NCBI GenBank assembly: GCA_021821945.1
Contig: JAJZTF010000006.1
Location: 1 to 64,000 of the forward strand
Reading direction: 5' to 3'
Origin: Pseudomonadota bacterium
GTDB lineage: Bacteria > Pseudomonadota > Gammaproteobacteria > Burkholderiales > Gallionellaceae
DNA length: 64,000 nucleotides
Shown: positions 26,425-34,451 of the stretch, in pieces
How the letters are laid out: the number at the start of each line of letters is the position of its first letter
How positions within the stretch are numbered: the first letter of the stretch is position 1
Notes under the pieces: generated by a model
Databases searched by the model: none
Seen by the model: the letters and a program-made list of their open reading frames with translations, nothing else
Told to the model about the DNA's origin: nothing
Position numbers and translations under genes: made by a program

Positions 26425-27718
26425 TGCGATCGACGAGATAGGCCGTCTTGTCCAGCACGGCCAGCGCATCGTCCAACAACCTATCCATGCCTTGATCTGC
26501 CGCATCGCTGATCAGCCTTGCGCTGAGCGCGATGCGCAGAGCACTCCCCGCCCTGCCGCAAAAAACCGGCTGGCCGAGCTGGCAGCGCCTGCCATCGACC
26601 ACATTCCTGTCGGGTTCCCCAAGCAATCGGTATACGCTCAGCGTCTCTTCATGGTTGAGCGGCTTACCCCGATGGCACAGCTGGAACGGGAATATGCTCT
26701 GAAGCTGATCCCAGCGCTTGCCAGTCACCAGCGGACTGCGGTCCAATGTCGGCACGGGAAGCAATTTGAACCGCTTGTCCATTGAAAGCCTTTCTTGCAC
26801 GACATCCGCAAAGGACTTCATGATGTTGATGATCCGGTCTTCGGAAAGCGCACGAAAGCGCCTGTGCTCGACCATGGCAGCCTCCCAGCGCAGCAAGAGC
26901 CCGGCATCCTTGTCTTCCGGAATCTCCTTTTTGCAATTACGGGGCAGCATGAGCGCGGCCGAAAATGCAGGACCGGTGAGAAATTTCGATCCCGTGATCG
27001 CAACCATGTATCCCTGACCGAGATAGTCACTCAAGGTGGCCGGTGCAATGCGGAACTGACAGGCGTCAACAAGCACGCTGACCTCCTCCGGATACCGCTG
27101 TCCTAGGGTCATCGAACAGGATACGCTGGGCGCGATCATCCCGGTCTTGGACTGATCCACCATCACCAGCAGCACGTGATAACCCCGTGCCACCGCCGAT
27201 TCGACCGCTTCAGCCACCTCAGAGTCGATATCGTGAGCAGCGCGCGGCATGCCATCCTCGTTTCTCAGCGATATTGCGTTGATTTCGGCGTGATGCAGGG
27301 ACATCGCCGCACGCACCCCGCTGCCTGTCTCGGCCTCCTCGACCATCACCACGGCAAGCTTCTCATAGCCCGAAAGAGATCTCGCCGCAAAAGCATGCGC
27401 ATCCGTCCCGGATGGCAGGAATGCAAGGCGGGCTCCGGTATCCGGAACATCCGACAGGAGCGCATCCCTGATCCTTTCCCACCCTGAATCCAGCGAGTCC
27501 AGGCCTTTCAGCAGACGCTCGTAAAGCCTGAAAGCTGCCGCATAGGATGAGGGAGAAATCACCGATGCCGTTGAAGATCCAAAGGCCAGTAGCTTTGGGT
27601 CGGGGCGCGGAGGACAGCCGTATTTGTTGAGCCCGGTTGCAGGATCGAGCGCGATGCGTTTGTCGCTCCCTGAGACCAGCAACTCCTCGATGGCGGGATC
27701 GAATTCAGGCACCCGCAT
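26414..27718 (-). CDS. PLP-dependent fold-type I enzyme of unknown substrate
   Basis: 434 aa from ATG 27718 (MRVPEFDPAIEELL), which overlaps the ATP-grasp gene by 14 bp; the frame is open to 27802. Visible fold-type I features: a phosphate-binding-loop motif LPSGTDAHAFAARSL (about 101-115), the cofactor-nitrogen Asp in VLVDACQFRI (D218) and the probable Schiff-base Lys in ITGSKFLTGPAFSA (K245). It resembles aminotransferase class V/decarboxylase-like proteins, but I cannot assign it to a characterised subfamily. It is the last gene of a three-gene unit with an ATP-grasp protein and a group II decarboxylase, so it probably acts on the same small molecule. Codon use is like its neighbours. Confidence 0.75.
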   Translation of the reverse strand: MRVPEFDPAIEELLVSGSDKRIALDPATGLNKYGCPPRPDPKLLAFGSSTASVISPSSYAAAFRLYERLLKGLDSLDSGWERIRDALLSDVPDTGARLAFLPSGTDAHAFAARSLSGYEKLAVVMVEEAETGSGVRAAMSLHHAEINAISLRNEDGMPRAAHDIDSEVAEAVESAVARGYHVLLVMVDQSKTGMIAPSVSCSMTLGQRYPEEVSVLVDACQFRIAPATLSDYLGQGYMVAITGSKFLTGPAFSAALMLPRNCKKEIPEDKDAGLLLRWEAAMVEHRRFRALSEDRIINIMKSFADVVQERLSMDKRFKLLPVPTLDRSPLVTGKRWDQLQSIFPFQLCHRGKPLNHEETLSVYRLLGEPDRNVVDGRRCQLGQPVFCGRAGSALRIALSARLISDAADQGMDRLLDDALAVLDKTAYLVDRIRG

Positions 27719-28889
27719 CGAGCAGCATCTCATGAAAGGCATCGAAGAGGCGCTGTATCGGCTTTTGCTTGTAGCCATAGACATCGACGGGATCGAGCGC
27801 ATGCACGATCATGCAGCTGTCCGCCTCGAAGATCAGAAGGCGCCCATCCGCCGTTTCTGCGCAATCCATTCCCAGGTAGTCCAGTCCTATCCTCTCGTTG
27901 ATCGCCTTGAATGCCGCCGCGTGCCTTGCCGCGAAATCCCGGTCGAACCCTTCCATGAAGCGCGCCTCCTCCTCCCTTTTTTCGGCGCTTTCATTCATGC
28001 CTGCATTTGCATAATGGATCATCCAGTGAGAAGAGATGGCCATGTGGCAGATATAGGGCCGCCCTGCTATCAGCACGATGCGGCATTTGCGGAATTGCCC
28101 GTCTGCCTTCCTGTAGTCGACAAAGCTGGAAACATAGAATTCGCCGGCATTCGAGGAGGCAAGATAGCGGCTGATGCCGGCCGCATCGTCTATCTTCTCG
28201 AGCTCGATTCCGGCATGCGAATCGACAGGGCGGATCAGCAGGTCCCCGCCTCCCAGCCTCTCCCTTATCGATTCCATCGTCAGGCTTTCGATTTCGCGCC
28301 GATCCAGCCTCAAGGTCTGGGGCATCTCGACGCCCGGGATATCCTTCAGCAGTCTTGCGCAGTTGTCCCTGGACAGCGCGGCGATGCGCAAAGGATCGTT
28401 GAGAACCGGAACGGGCCATGAGGCAATTTTCTCCGACACTTTCCTGAGGACGGGATTGTTTTTTTCCGATTCGGCAATCGCAACGAAGAGCACATCGTGT
28501 TCCGGCAGGGTATCCGGCATGTCCAGCTTGTCGGTCACATACACGATGTTCAGCGCAACATTCTTGTGTTCCATCAGGCATTCAACAGGAGAATTGGCCA
28601 TCAGATCCCCCTCTCCCATCACCAGAAGCAGCCTGATTTCTGCCTCTTCAGGAGTGGCGCCGGCAACCGCGTAAATCTGCCGTATCGACAATGCCTGGCG
28701 CTGTATCTTCAGTCCCAGCTCGCGTTCGCCTTTGAGCTGCAGTATCGTCGCAAGGTCCATCAGCGCACAGGCGTCAGCCGGATTTTCCCCTGCGCGCGCG
28801 ATAAGTTGCATGCCAAGGGAGCCCATGTCATGGCCTTCTATCGTCATGCGCAGCAGTCGCGCAAGCCCGATCAGTTCGTCGTTTTTCAT
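27705..28889 (-). CDS. ATP-grasp ligase with N-terminal TPR-like helices
   Basis: 394 aa. Residues about 1-75 look like a helical TPR-type pair (ALMDLATILQLKGERELGLK). An alpha/beta pre-grasp region follows (LLLVMGEGDLMANSPVECLM, then VLFVAIAESEKNNPVLRKV). The ATP-grasp part has LLIRPVDSHAGIELEKID (Arg at 220 where Lys is usual for ATP contact) and the metal-binding end GLDYLGMDCAETADGRLLIF then E355-A-D357. ATP-grasp enzymes join a carboxylate to an amine or thiol through an acyl-phosphate. Start and stop overlap both partners (ATGA with the decarboxylase), implying coupled translation. The substrate is unknown. Confidence 0.8.
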   Translation of the reverse strand: MKNDELIGLARLLRMTIEGHDMGSLGMQLIARAGENPADACALMDLATILQLKGERELGLKIQRQALSIRQIYAVAGATPEEAEIRLLLVMGEGDLMANSPVECLMEHKNVALNIVYVTDKLDMPDTLPEHDVLFVAIAESEKNNPVLRKVSEKIASWPVPVLNDPLRIAALSRDNCARLLKDIPGVEMPQTLRLDRREIESLTMESIRERLGGGDLLIRPVDSHAGIELEKIDDAAGISRYLASSNAGEFYVSSFVDYRKADGQFRKCRIVLIAGRPYICHMAISSHWMIHYANAGMNESAEKREEEARFMEGFDRDFAARHAAAFKAINERIGLDYLGMDCAETADGRLLIFEADSCMIVHALDPVDVYGYKQKPIQRLFDAFHEMLLDAGA

Positions 28890-30310
28890 CTCGTTTTCTC
28901 CCCCAGTCCGATTACCGCATCGACCAGCGCATCGACATCGCGACGCTCGGTGCGGTGGTTGACGATGGCCGCGCGAATCGCAAGCCGCCCATTGATCCTC
29001 GTGGTCGAAGGCGCTGCAATCCCCGACTCCTGGAGGGCTGCGACGATGTCCGCATTGATTTTGTCATCCCCCAGATGGCGGAAGCACACGATGTTCAACG
29101 CAACTGGAGCCATCAATTCCAGCATGGGAGCAGCCTCGATGCGCTGCCTGAGATACCTGGCCAGCGCACAGGTATTCGAAATCGCGCGCCCGAGTTTTTC
29201 AGTGCCATAGACCTCGAGGGTGAACCAGGTCTTCAGCGCCCTGAAGCTCCTCGAGAGGTCCGGACCGAAGTCGCAGGGCCAGGGGGACCCTGCCGCCATG
29301 CCGCGAGATTCGCGCTGGAGATAGGCTGCGGGAGACGCAAAGGTGCGGCGATGAAGCTCGCCATTCTTCACCAGCACGAAGCCTGCATCGTAGGGAACCT
29401 GCCCCCATTTGTGAAAATCGAACGCGATGGAATCGGCGCGATCCATGCCCTTCAGCAGGGGTGCAATCTCTTCGGCCAGCATCCCGAGCGCGCCGTAAGC
29501 CCCGTCCACATGCAGCCACAAGTCATGGCGCTTTGCGAGTTCGGCAATCTCATCCAGCGGATCGATCGCCCCGACATCCACCGACCCGGCTGTCGCCGCG
29601 ATCATGAAAGGCCTGAGGCCGGCCGCCTTGTCCTGGCTGATGGCCGCCTCGAGCGCTTTCACATCCATCCTGAAACGTTCGTCCAGCGCCACCTTGCGCA
29701 GTGCAGCAGCCCCCAGTCCCGACATGTCGAGCGCCTGCGAGATGCTGACATGGGCGCTGGCCGAGGCATAGGCGACAAGACCATGCCCTTCGGGCAGCCC
29801 CGTCTCGCGCACGGTTTCCCCGAGCGCTGCGGTGCGCGCAACCAGCACGCTGATGAAGTTGGCCATGGAAGTTCCAGTGACGAAAAGCCCGCTTGCCGTA
29901 TCCGGAAAAGCAAACAGCGCTCTCACCCAGCGCAGCAACTGCCTTTCGACTTCCACCGGAATCTGGTCACGTCCGCCGAGATTGGCGTTAAGCCCTGCCG
30001 CAAGCATCTCCGCCATCATGCCGACCGGGGTTCCCCCCCCATGAACCCACCCCATGAAGCCGGGATGCGTGTTGCCTATCGCATAGGGCAGCACATTCTT
30101 CATGAACAATGCATGAATTTCGGCCATATCCCCGGATTTTTCCGGCATAGCCTTCCGGAAAACGTCGCGAACCTCCTGCGGTATGGGCTGCCAGACCGGA
30201 CGGTCGCGCAGCTTTTCGGTGTAATCGAGCATGTCATCCAGCATGCGGTGACTCTGCCGCCTGAATTCATGCCAGTCTTGAGGGTCCAGCGTTTCCCCGG
30301 ATGTTTCCAA
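28886..30310 (-). CDS. Group II PLP-dependent amino-acid decarboxylase (aromatic-L-amino-acid/glutamate decarboxylase family)
   Basis: 474 aa from a TTG at 30310, with GGAG 8 bases upstream; no in-frame ATG gives a full N-terminus. The PLP Lys is K301 in AFDFHKWGQVPYD (family DxHKW pattern), D269 of LHVDGAYG binds the pyridine nitrogen and H187 of SASAHVSISQA should stack on the ring. VTGTSMANFISVLVA (144-158) is the phosphate loop. The family removes the alpha-carboxylate of an amino acid to make an amine. Which amino acid cannot be told. It is the first gene of the cassette; the ATP-grasp start overlaps its stop by 4 bp. Confidence 0.88.
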   Translation of the reverse strand: METSGETLDPQDWHEFRRQSHRMLDDMLDYTEKLRDRPVWQPIPQEVRDVFRKAMPEKSGDMAEIHALFMKNVLPYAIGNTHPGFMGWVHGGGTPVGMMAEMLAAGLNANLGGRDQIPVEVERQLLRWVRALFAFPDTASGLFVTGTSMANFISVLVARTAALGETVRETGLPEGHGLVAYASASAHVSISQALDMSGLGAAALRKVALDERFRMDVKALEAAISQDKAAGLRPFMIAATAGSVDVGAIDPLDEIAELAKRHDLWLHVDGAYGALGMLAEEIAPLLKGMDRADSIAFDFHKWGQVPYDAGFVLVKNGELHRRTFASPAAYLQRESRGMAAGSPWPCDFGPDLSRSFRALKTWFTLEVYGTEKLGRAISNTCALARYLRQRIEAAPMLELMAPVALNIVCFRHLGDDKINADIVAALQESGIAAPSTTRINGRLAIRAAIVNHRTERRDVDALVDAVIGLGEKTR

Positions 30311-30455
30311 AATATGCGCTCCACGATAACCTTGGGATCAAGATTAGCACACCTGTGCCGGCCCCTTGCCCGAAACAGGGCGAAAAATGCCTTGTTATTC
30401 GTCACCTGCTCTTCGTGCTAGAATGAAGGCGCTCAAAAATAGCGCGGAATGAAGC

Positions 30456-30482
30456 TAAAGTTTTCTCAAGTCTTTCCGATAA
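30456..30482 (+). promoter_or_regulatory. Sigma-28 (FliA) promoter of flgMN
   Basis: TAAAGTTT (30456-30463), 11 bases and TCCGATAA (30475-30482) match the FliA consensus at all but one position. The start point would be near 30489, some 36 bases before the flgM ATG. Sigma-28 control of its own anti-sigma gene is a standard feedback loop. Confidence 0.9.
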
Positions 30483-30524
30483 TGGGAACATGGCCCGAAT
30501 TACCGATTGGGCGAGAGGATCATC

Positions 30525-30830
30525 ATGAAAATCGAGAAGCCAGCCAATACAGTCAATACCGGGATCCCGGCGTCCGCACCCGCCCGCGCAAATGGCGCAA
30601 AGAGCAATCCGCCACAGCAGCAGTCCGGCACCAGTGTCTCCCTGGGTTCGAATTCATCGCAGATCGCCAGCATGCAGGCGGGCATGGAAAATTCGCCCGT
30701 CGTCGATGCGAACAATGTTGCGCAAATCAAGCAGGCCATCAGCAATGGCAGCTTCAAGGTCAACTCGGGCGTGGTCGCGGACCGGCTGATCCAGTCTGTC
30801 CAAGACCTGATCAAACGCAGCCAGGCATGA
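30525..30830 (+). CDS. flgM: Anti-sigma-28 factor FlgM
   Basis: 101 aa from ATG 30525 (MKIEKPANTVNTG), with AGAGG upstream; the earlier in-frame start at 30507 is less likely. The N-terminal half is disordered and Ser/Gln/Ala-rich, as in exported FlgM. The C-terminal sigma-28-binding helices are VDANNVAQIKQAISNGSFKV then NSGVVADRLIQSVQDLI. FlgM holds FliA until the hook is finished, then is exported. The next gene starts on its stop codon. A possible extra layer of control is the STAS protein at 40688-40993. Confidence 0.93.
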   Translation: MKIEKPANTVNTGIPASAPARANGAKSNPPQQQSGTSVSLGSNSSQIASMQAGMENSPVVDANNVAQIKQAISNGSFKVNSGVVADRLIQSVQDLIKRSQA

Positions 30831-31297
30831 CGCAGGTTGCGAATCTCCTGGCCGCACTGAAGGAAGAGCAAGCATCCCTGCAAAGCTTCGTCGAACTGCT
30901 TCGACAGGAGCAGAAGATGCTGACGGAGGGCAGCATCGACGGCCTCCTTGAGCTTGCAGAAAAAAAATCGAACCATGCCCTGAAGATCTACAAGGTCGCA
31001 GAAGCCCGCCATCGCCTCCTGCAAGGCCTTGTTTCCGAACTCACCGCGCAGAACATCCAGAACTGGCTAGAGAAAAACAGCAGGGAAAGCCTCGGGCTGT
31101 GGCAGTCCATACGCATCCTGGGTGACCAGGCGCAAGAATTGAACCGCATCAATGGCGAGCTGATACAGGCAAAATTGCGCCACAACCAGCAGCTGCTCGG
31201 GGCCCTGAGCCGTGCAGTCAACCAGGCCAGCCTCTATGGTCCGAACGGTCAGACCAGCTTTCCAGGCGGCAGCGGCAGATCGCTGGGGATGGGCTAG
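30827..31297 (+). CDS. flgN: Flagellar export chaperone FlgN
   Basis: 156 aa from ATG 30827, which overlaps the flgM stop (ATGA). All-helical with LLAALKEEQASLQSFVELLR at the start and a disordered, Gly/Pro/Gln-rich tail (QTSFPGGSGRSLGMG). FlgN brings FlgK and FlgL to the export gate. Its TAG stop shares a CTAG palindrome with the convergent motD stop. Confidence 0.9.
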   Translation: MTQVANLLAALKEEQASLQSFVELLRQEQKMLTEGSIDGLLELAEKKSNHALKIYKVAEARHRLLQGLVSELTAQNIQNWLEKNSRESLGLWQSIRILGDQAQELNRINGELIQAKLRHNQQLLGALSRAVNQASLYGPNGQTSFPGGSGRSLGMG

Positions 31298-32049
31298 TTT
31301 CCGCCTGCCTGAGGGCTTGCCCCGCGATCATACTGCGGGGACAGTATCGTGATCGAAACCCGCCGGTTCTGTGCGCGATGTTCCGGCGTGTCGTTGGGCA
31401 CGACAGGCTGATTTGCCGCCATCCCCACTGCCGTCATCCGGCTTTCCGGCACCCCGTACGCGGCCAGCGTCCTGACCACACTGCCCGCCCGCCCCGAGGA
31501 CAGCTCCCAGTTTGACGGGAACTTCGCGTTCTTGATCGGAACGTTGTCCGTGTGCCCTTGCACCTCGATTGCCTTGTTCTCGCGGCTTAGCACCTCGGCC
31601 AGCTTCTGCAGGGTCTGCTTTGCATCGCCCTGCAGCTTGTCGTCGCCCTCGTTGAACAGCGCGCTGGCGCTGATATCGACTTCCATGCCGCGGGAAGTCT
31701 GGCGCAGGCCGATCTGGCCATCCGCAATCTCGGGGCCCAGCGCTTTCTGGAGATTGTCCTCCACTGACTTCATTTCCTCCCTGGCCTGACGCTGTTGAGC
31801 TGCAATACGCGCATCGCGCTTGTCGACCAGAGACTGCAAGGATGGCCTGCTGGGATTGGCGGTTGATCCCGGCTGCTGTCTGAAGGCCTGGCTCAAGGAG
31901 TTGCTGAAGGTTTTGTATTTTTCTTCATTGACTGAAGAAATCGCATACATCACCACGAAAAAGGCGAACAGGAGCGTCACAAAATCGGCATAGGAGATCA
32001 GCCAGCGCTCGGTATTGTCGTGCTCCTCCCTTTTGCGCCGGGTCGCCAT
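31294..32049 (-). CDS. motD: Flagellar motor protein MotD (MotB-like stator subunit)
   Basis: 251 aa from ATG 32049; the open frame runs on upstream but that is shadow of motC. The single N-terminal membrane helix holds the ion-binding Asp in WLISYADFVTLLFAFFVVMY. A plug/linker follows, then the OmpA-like peptidoglycan domain (IEVQGHTDNVPIKNAKFPSN, then WELSSGRAGSVVRTLAAYGV). The short N-terminus and lack of the long MotB linker fit MotD. It forms a second stator with MotC beside MotAB at 58024-59863. Its ATG overlaps the motC stop. Confidence 0.9.
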   Translation of the reverse strand: MATRRKREEHDNTERWLISYADFVTLLFAFFVVMYAISSVNEEKYKTFSNSLSQAFRQQPGSTANPSRPSLQSLVDKRDARIAAQQRQAREEMKSVEDNLQKALGPEIADGQIGLRQTSRGMEVDISASALFNEGDDKLQGDAKQTLQKLAEVLSRENKAIEVQGHTDNVPIKNAKFPSNWELSSGRAGSVVRTLAAYGVPESRMTAVGMAANQPVVPNDTPEHRAQNRRVSITILSPQYDRGASPQAGGN

Positions 32050-32792
32050 CACTGATCCAGATAGCCTTGCAATTTCAATTCGATGTAGCGGGGATTTTCG
32101 CCGTTTGCGATCGAGCCCAGACCGTCGACTATCATGCCGCGCATCTGTGTCTGCTGCATGATGACACCCTTGAGCTTGTTGGCTATCGGCAAAAACAGGA
32201 GGTTTGCAAACGCAACTCCATAAATGGTCGCGACAAACGCGACCGCAATCCCGCCGCCGAGTTTGCTCGGTTCCGAAAGGTTCTGCATCACATGCATCAG
32301 TCCGAGCACCGCGCCTATGATGCCTATGGTCGGAGAATAGCCTGCCGCCGACTCCCACACCCTCGCCGCCTGCCAGCGCAGCTGCTCCCAGGAATTGATG
32401 TCGATCTCCAGCACTTCGCGAATCTTATCCGCGTTATGACCGTCCACCAGTAGCTGGACCCCCTTTTTCAGAAAGGGATCCGAGATTTCCGGGATATGCT
32501 GCTCGAGTGCCAGCATCCCTTCCTTGCGCGCAAGCGCGCTCCATGCAGTGAGCTGGTCTATCGACTCCTGCCCTGAAATCCCGGGATCGAGAAAAGCCCA
32601 TCTGACCATTTCCATGGCCATCAGGAAAACCTTTCTCGAGCTTTGCACCATCACGGCACCGAGTGTGCCGAAGAAAACGATCAGGAATGCGGTTCCCTGA
32701 AACAGGATGGAAAGGTTACTGCCCTCTATGACCTGGGAAAGCAGGATGCCCGTCAGCGCAATCACCAAGCCCAGGAGGGTCAGCCTGTCCAT
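32049..32792 (-). CDS. motC: Flagellar motor protein MotC (MotA-like stator subunit)
   Basis: 247 aa from ATG 32792, which overlaps the fliA stop by one base. Four membrane segments: two at the N-terminus (LTLLGLVIALTGILLSQVIE, then ILFQGTAFLIVFFGTLGAVM) and two near 150-205 (YSPTIGIIGAVLGLMHVMQN, then GIAVAFVATIYGVAFANLLF). The cytoplasmic loop between them contacts FliG. It is placed after fliA, as in pseudomonads. Confidence 0.93.
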   Translation of the reverse strand: MDRLTLLGLVIALTGILLSQVIEGSNLSILFQGTAFLIVFFGTLGAVMVQSSRKVFLMAMEMVRWAFLDPGISGQESIDQLTAWSALARKEGMLALEQHIPEISDPFLKKGVQLLVDGHNADKIREVLEIDINSWEQLRWQAARVWESAAGYSPTIGIIGAVLGLMHVMQNLSEPSKLGGGIAVAFVATIYGVAFANLLFLPIANKLKGVIMQQTQMRGMIVDGLGSIANGENPRYIELKLQGYLDQ

Positions 32793-33502
32793 CAATATCC
32801 TTTCAATGCGGCGCGCAAACGGGCAACTGCCTGGCTGTGAAGCTGCGAAACCCTGGATTCGCTGACACCGAACACCTCGCCTATTTCCCTCAGGTTCATC
32901 TCCTGCTCGTAGATCATGCCCATCAGCATGCGCTCGCGTTCCGGCAGCCTGTCTATCGCGCTGGCCAGCTCGGTCTTGAAGCGCTCATCGGCGAGCAGCG
33001 CCTGGGGGTCGATATCATTGGAGAACTCGAAGCGTTCGAAGAAGTCGTCGTGGTCCTCATCCTGGAAATCTTCGTAGTAGATCAGCTGCGCGCCACGCGC
33101 TTCCTGCAACATCTGCTGGTATTCGGCAAGGCTGACATTCAGTTCTTTTGCAATCTCGGTTTCGTTGGGCGGACGCCCGAGCTTCTGTTGCAGACGGCTG
33201 ACCGATTGCTCGATGAGGCGCATGTCCCGCCTCAGGCCGCGCGGCAACCAGTCCGCGCTGCGCAGCTCGTCCAGCATCGCGCCGCGTATGCGCTGAGTCG
33301 CATAGGTTTCGAACTGCGCGCCGTGTATTTCATCATAGCGGCCTGCCGCATCGAGCAGGCCCATCATGCCCGCCTGGATGATGTCGTCTATCTGGACGCT
33401 GTAAGGCAACCTGCTCATCATCTGATGGGCAAGCCGCTTGACCATGGGGGCATATTCCCGCAGGCACTGGTCTTTATCCTGCAATCCGGACGCGTTATAC
33501 AT
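32792..33502 (-). CDS. fliA: RNA polymerase sigma factor FliA (sigma-28)
   Basis: 236 aa. Region 2 (YAPMVKRLAHQMMSRLPYSV, then IIQAGMMGLLDAAGRYDEIH) binds the -10 box; region 4 (LREIGEVFGVSESRVSQLHS) binds the -35 box. It reads late flagellar promoters of the TAAA-N-GCCGATAA type seen at 18140-18166, 30456-30482, 57908-57934 and 61103-61129. FlgM inhibits it. It lies downstream of flhG in the flhB-flhA-flhF-flhG-fliA-motCD unit. Confidence 0.97.
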   Translation of the reverse strand: MYNASGLQDKDQCLREYAPMVKRLAHQMMSRLPYSVQIDDIIQAGMMGLLDAAGRYDEIHGAQFETYATQRIRGAMLDELRSADWLPRGLRRDMRLIEQSVSRLQQKLGRPPNETEIAKELNVSLAEYQQMLQEARGAQLIYYEDFQDEDHDDFFERFEFSNDIDPQALLADERFKTELASAIDRLPERERMLMGMIYEQEMNLREIGEVFGVSESRVSQLHSQAVARLRAALKGY

Positions 33503-33550
33503 AGTGGCTAATCATAAATCCTGGCGCAATTTATATCCAGACTTTGGCAA

Positions 33551-34450
33551 TTATGCCAGTTGCTGTCGCTTCAGCTGCCCGAGCAGCATCCTCATCATCT
33601 CTGCAATGCCCCGCGTACCCTGTCGTCTCTTCATGTTCAGCACACCTTGCGCCAGTGCGATGCAGGAATTTGCGGAGGACGCGGCAGGAAATGCCTCGAC
33701 CACCGCCCGCCCGAGTTGCGTCGAACGCCTGAGCCTGTCGTCCTGTGGTATGCATCCCATGTATGCAAGCTCGACCGAAAGATGCGTTTTTGCAACCTTT
33801 TCGATGTTGCCGAAAATGAGCCTCGCGGTCTTTTCATCGGCAACCCTGTTCACCACGATTTCAAAGCGGCTCCTTGCCTGCTCCAGCGCAAGCCGCTTGA
33901 TCATCGCATAACTTTGCGTGATGCCGCTTGAAGTCGCATCCATGACCACCAGCATGCGGGCGTCCGGGGAAAGCGCCAGCGATGCCGTCTCGTCCAGCAT
34001 CGCTGCATCGATCAGCATCACATCCACCCCGTTTGCCGCCTCCTGCAGGATTTCCTCAAGGCGCTGCTGCTCGGAGGCATTCAAGGCGGGCAATGCGCGC
34101 ATCAGCCTTGCCGTCGGCAATATCGAACATCCATAGGCGCCGACGATGGCGTCCACGAGCTGGCATTTTCCCTTTATCACATCCAGAAGATCAAGCCGTG
34201 CGAGCAACCCGAGACTGTCTGTTAGGTTGTGCGGTGCAGGATTCTCATCGAGTATCAGGACGTCCCGGCCCGCCTTGCTGAGCGATGCCGCCAGATTGAG
34301 CGTCACGCTGGTGCGCCCTGAAGAGCGCCTCCCCGACGCCAGCGCGATGGTCTGCGTCTGGTTGCAGACCAGCATCCGGCGCAATCCTTCCGCCTGATCA
34401 TCGGCACCCAGCCTGGGCATCGCCCCCCCTGCTGCATCAAACGCACGCAT
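33551..34450 (-). CDS. flhG: Flagellar number regulator FlhG (FleN/YlxH), MinD/ParA-like, with altered P-loop
   Basis: 299 aa from ATG 34450, 1 bp after flhF. The MinD-like layout is clear: TIALASGRRSSGRTSVTLNL (34-53), VLILDENPAPHNLTDSLG and VDVMLIDAAMLDETASLALS. The deviant Walker A, normally SGKGGVGKT, reads SGRRSSGRT here: both signature lysines are replaced by arginine (R41, R46) and GG by RS. FlhG normally restrains FlhF GTPase and sets flagellar number. Nucleotide binding may be weak or lost in this copy. The C-terminal 60 residues include a basic tail (MKRRQGTRG, QLKRQQLA). Confidence 0.85.
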   Translation of the reverse strand: MRAFDAAGGAMPRLGADDQAEGLRRMLVCNQTQTIALASGRRSSGRTSVTLNLAASLSKAGRDVLILDENPAPHNLTDSLGLLARLDLLDVIKGKCQLVDAIVGAYGCSILPTARLMRALPALNASEQQRLEEILQEAANGVDVMLIDAAMLDETASLALSPDARMLVVMDATSSGITQSYAMIKRLALEQARSRFEIVVNRVADEKTARLIFGNIEKVAKTHLSVELAYMGCIPQDDRLRRSTQLGRAVVEAFPAASSANSCIALAQGVLNMKRRQGTRGIAEMMRMLLGQLKRQQLA

Positions 34451-34451
34451 A

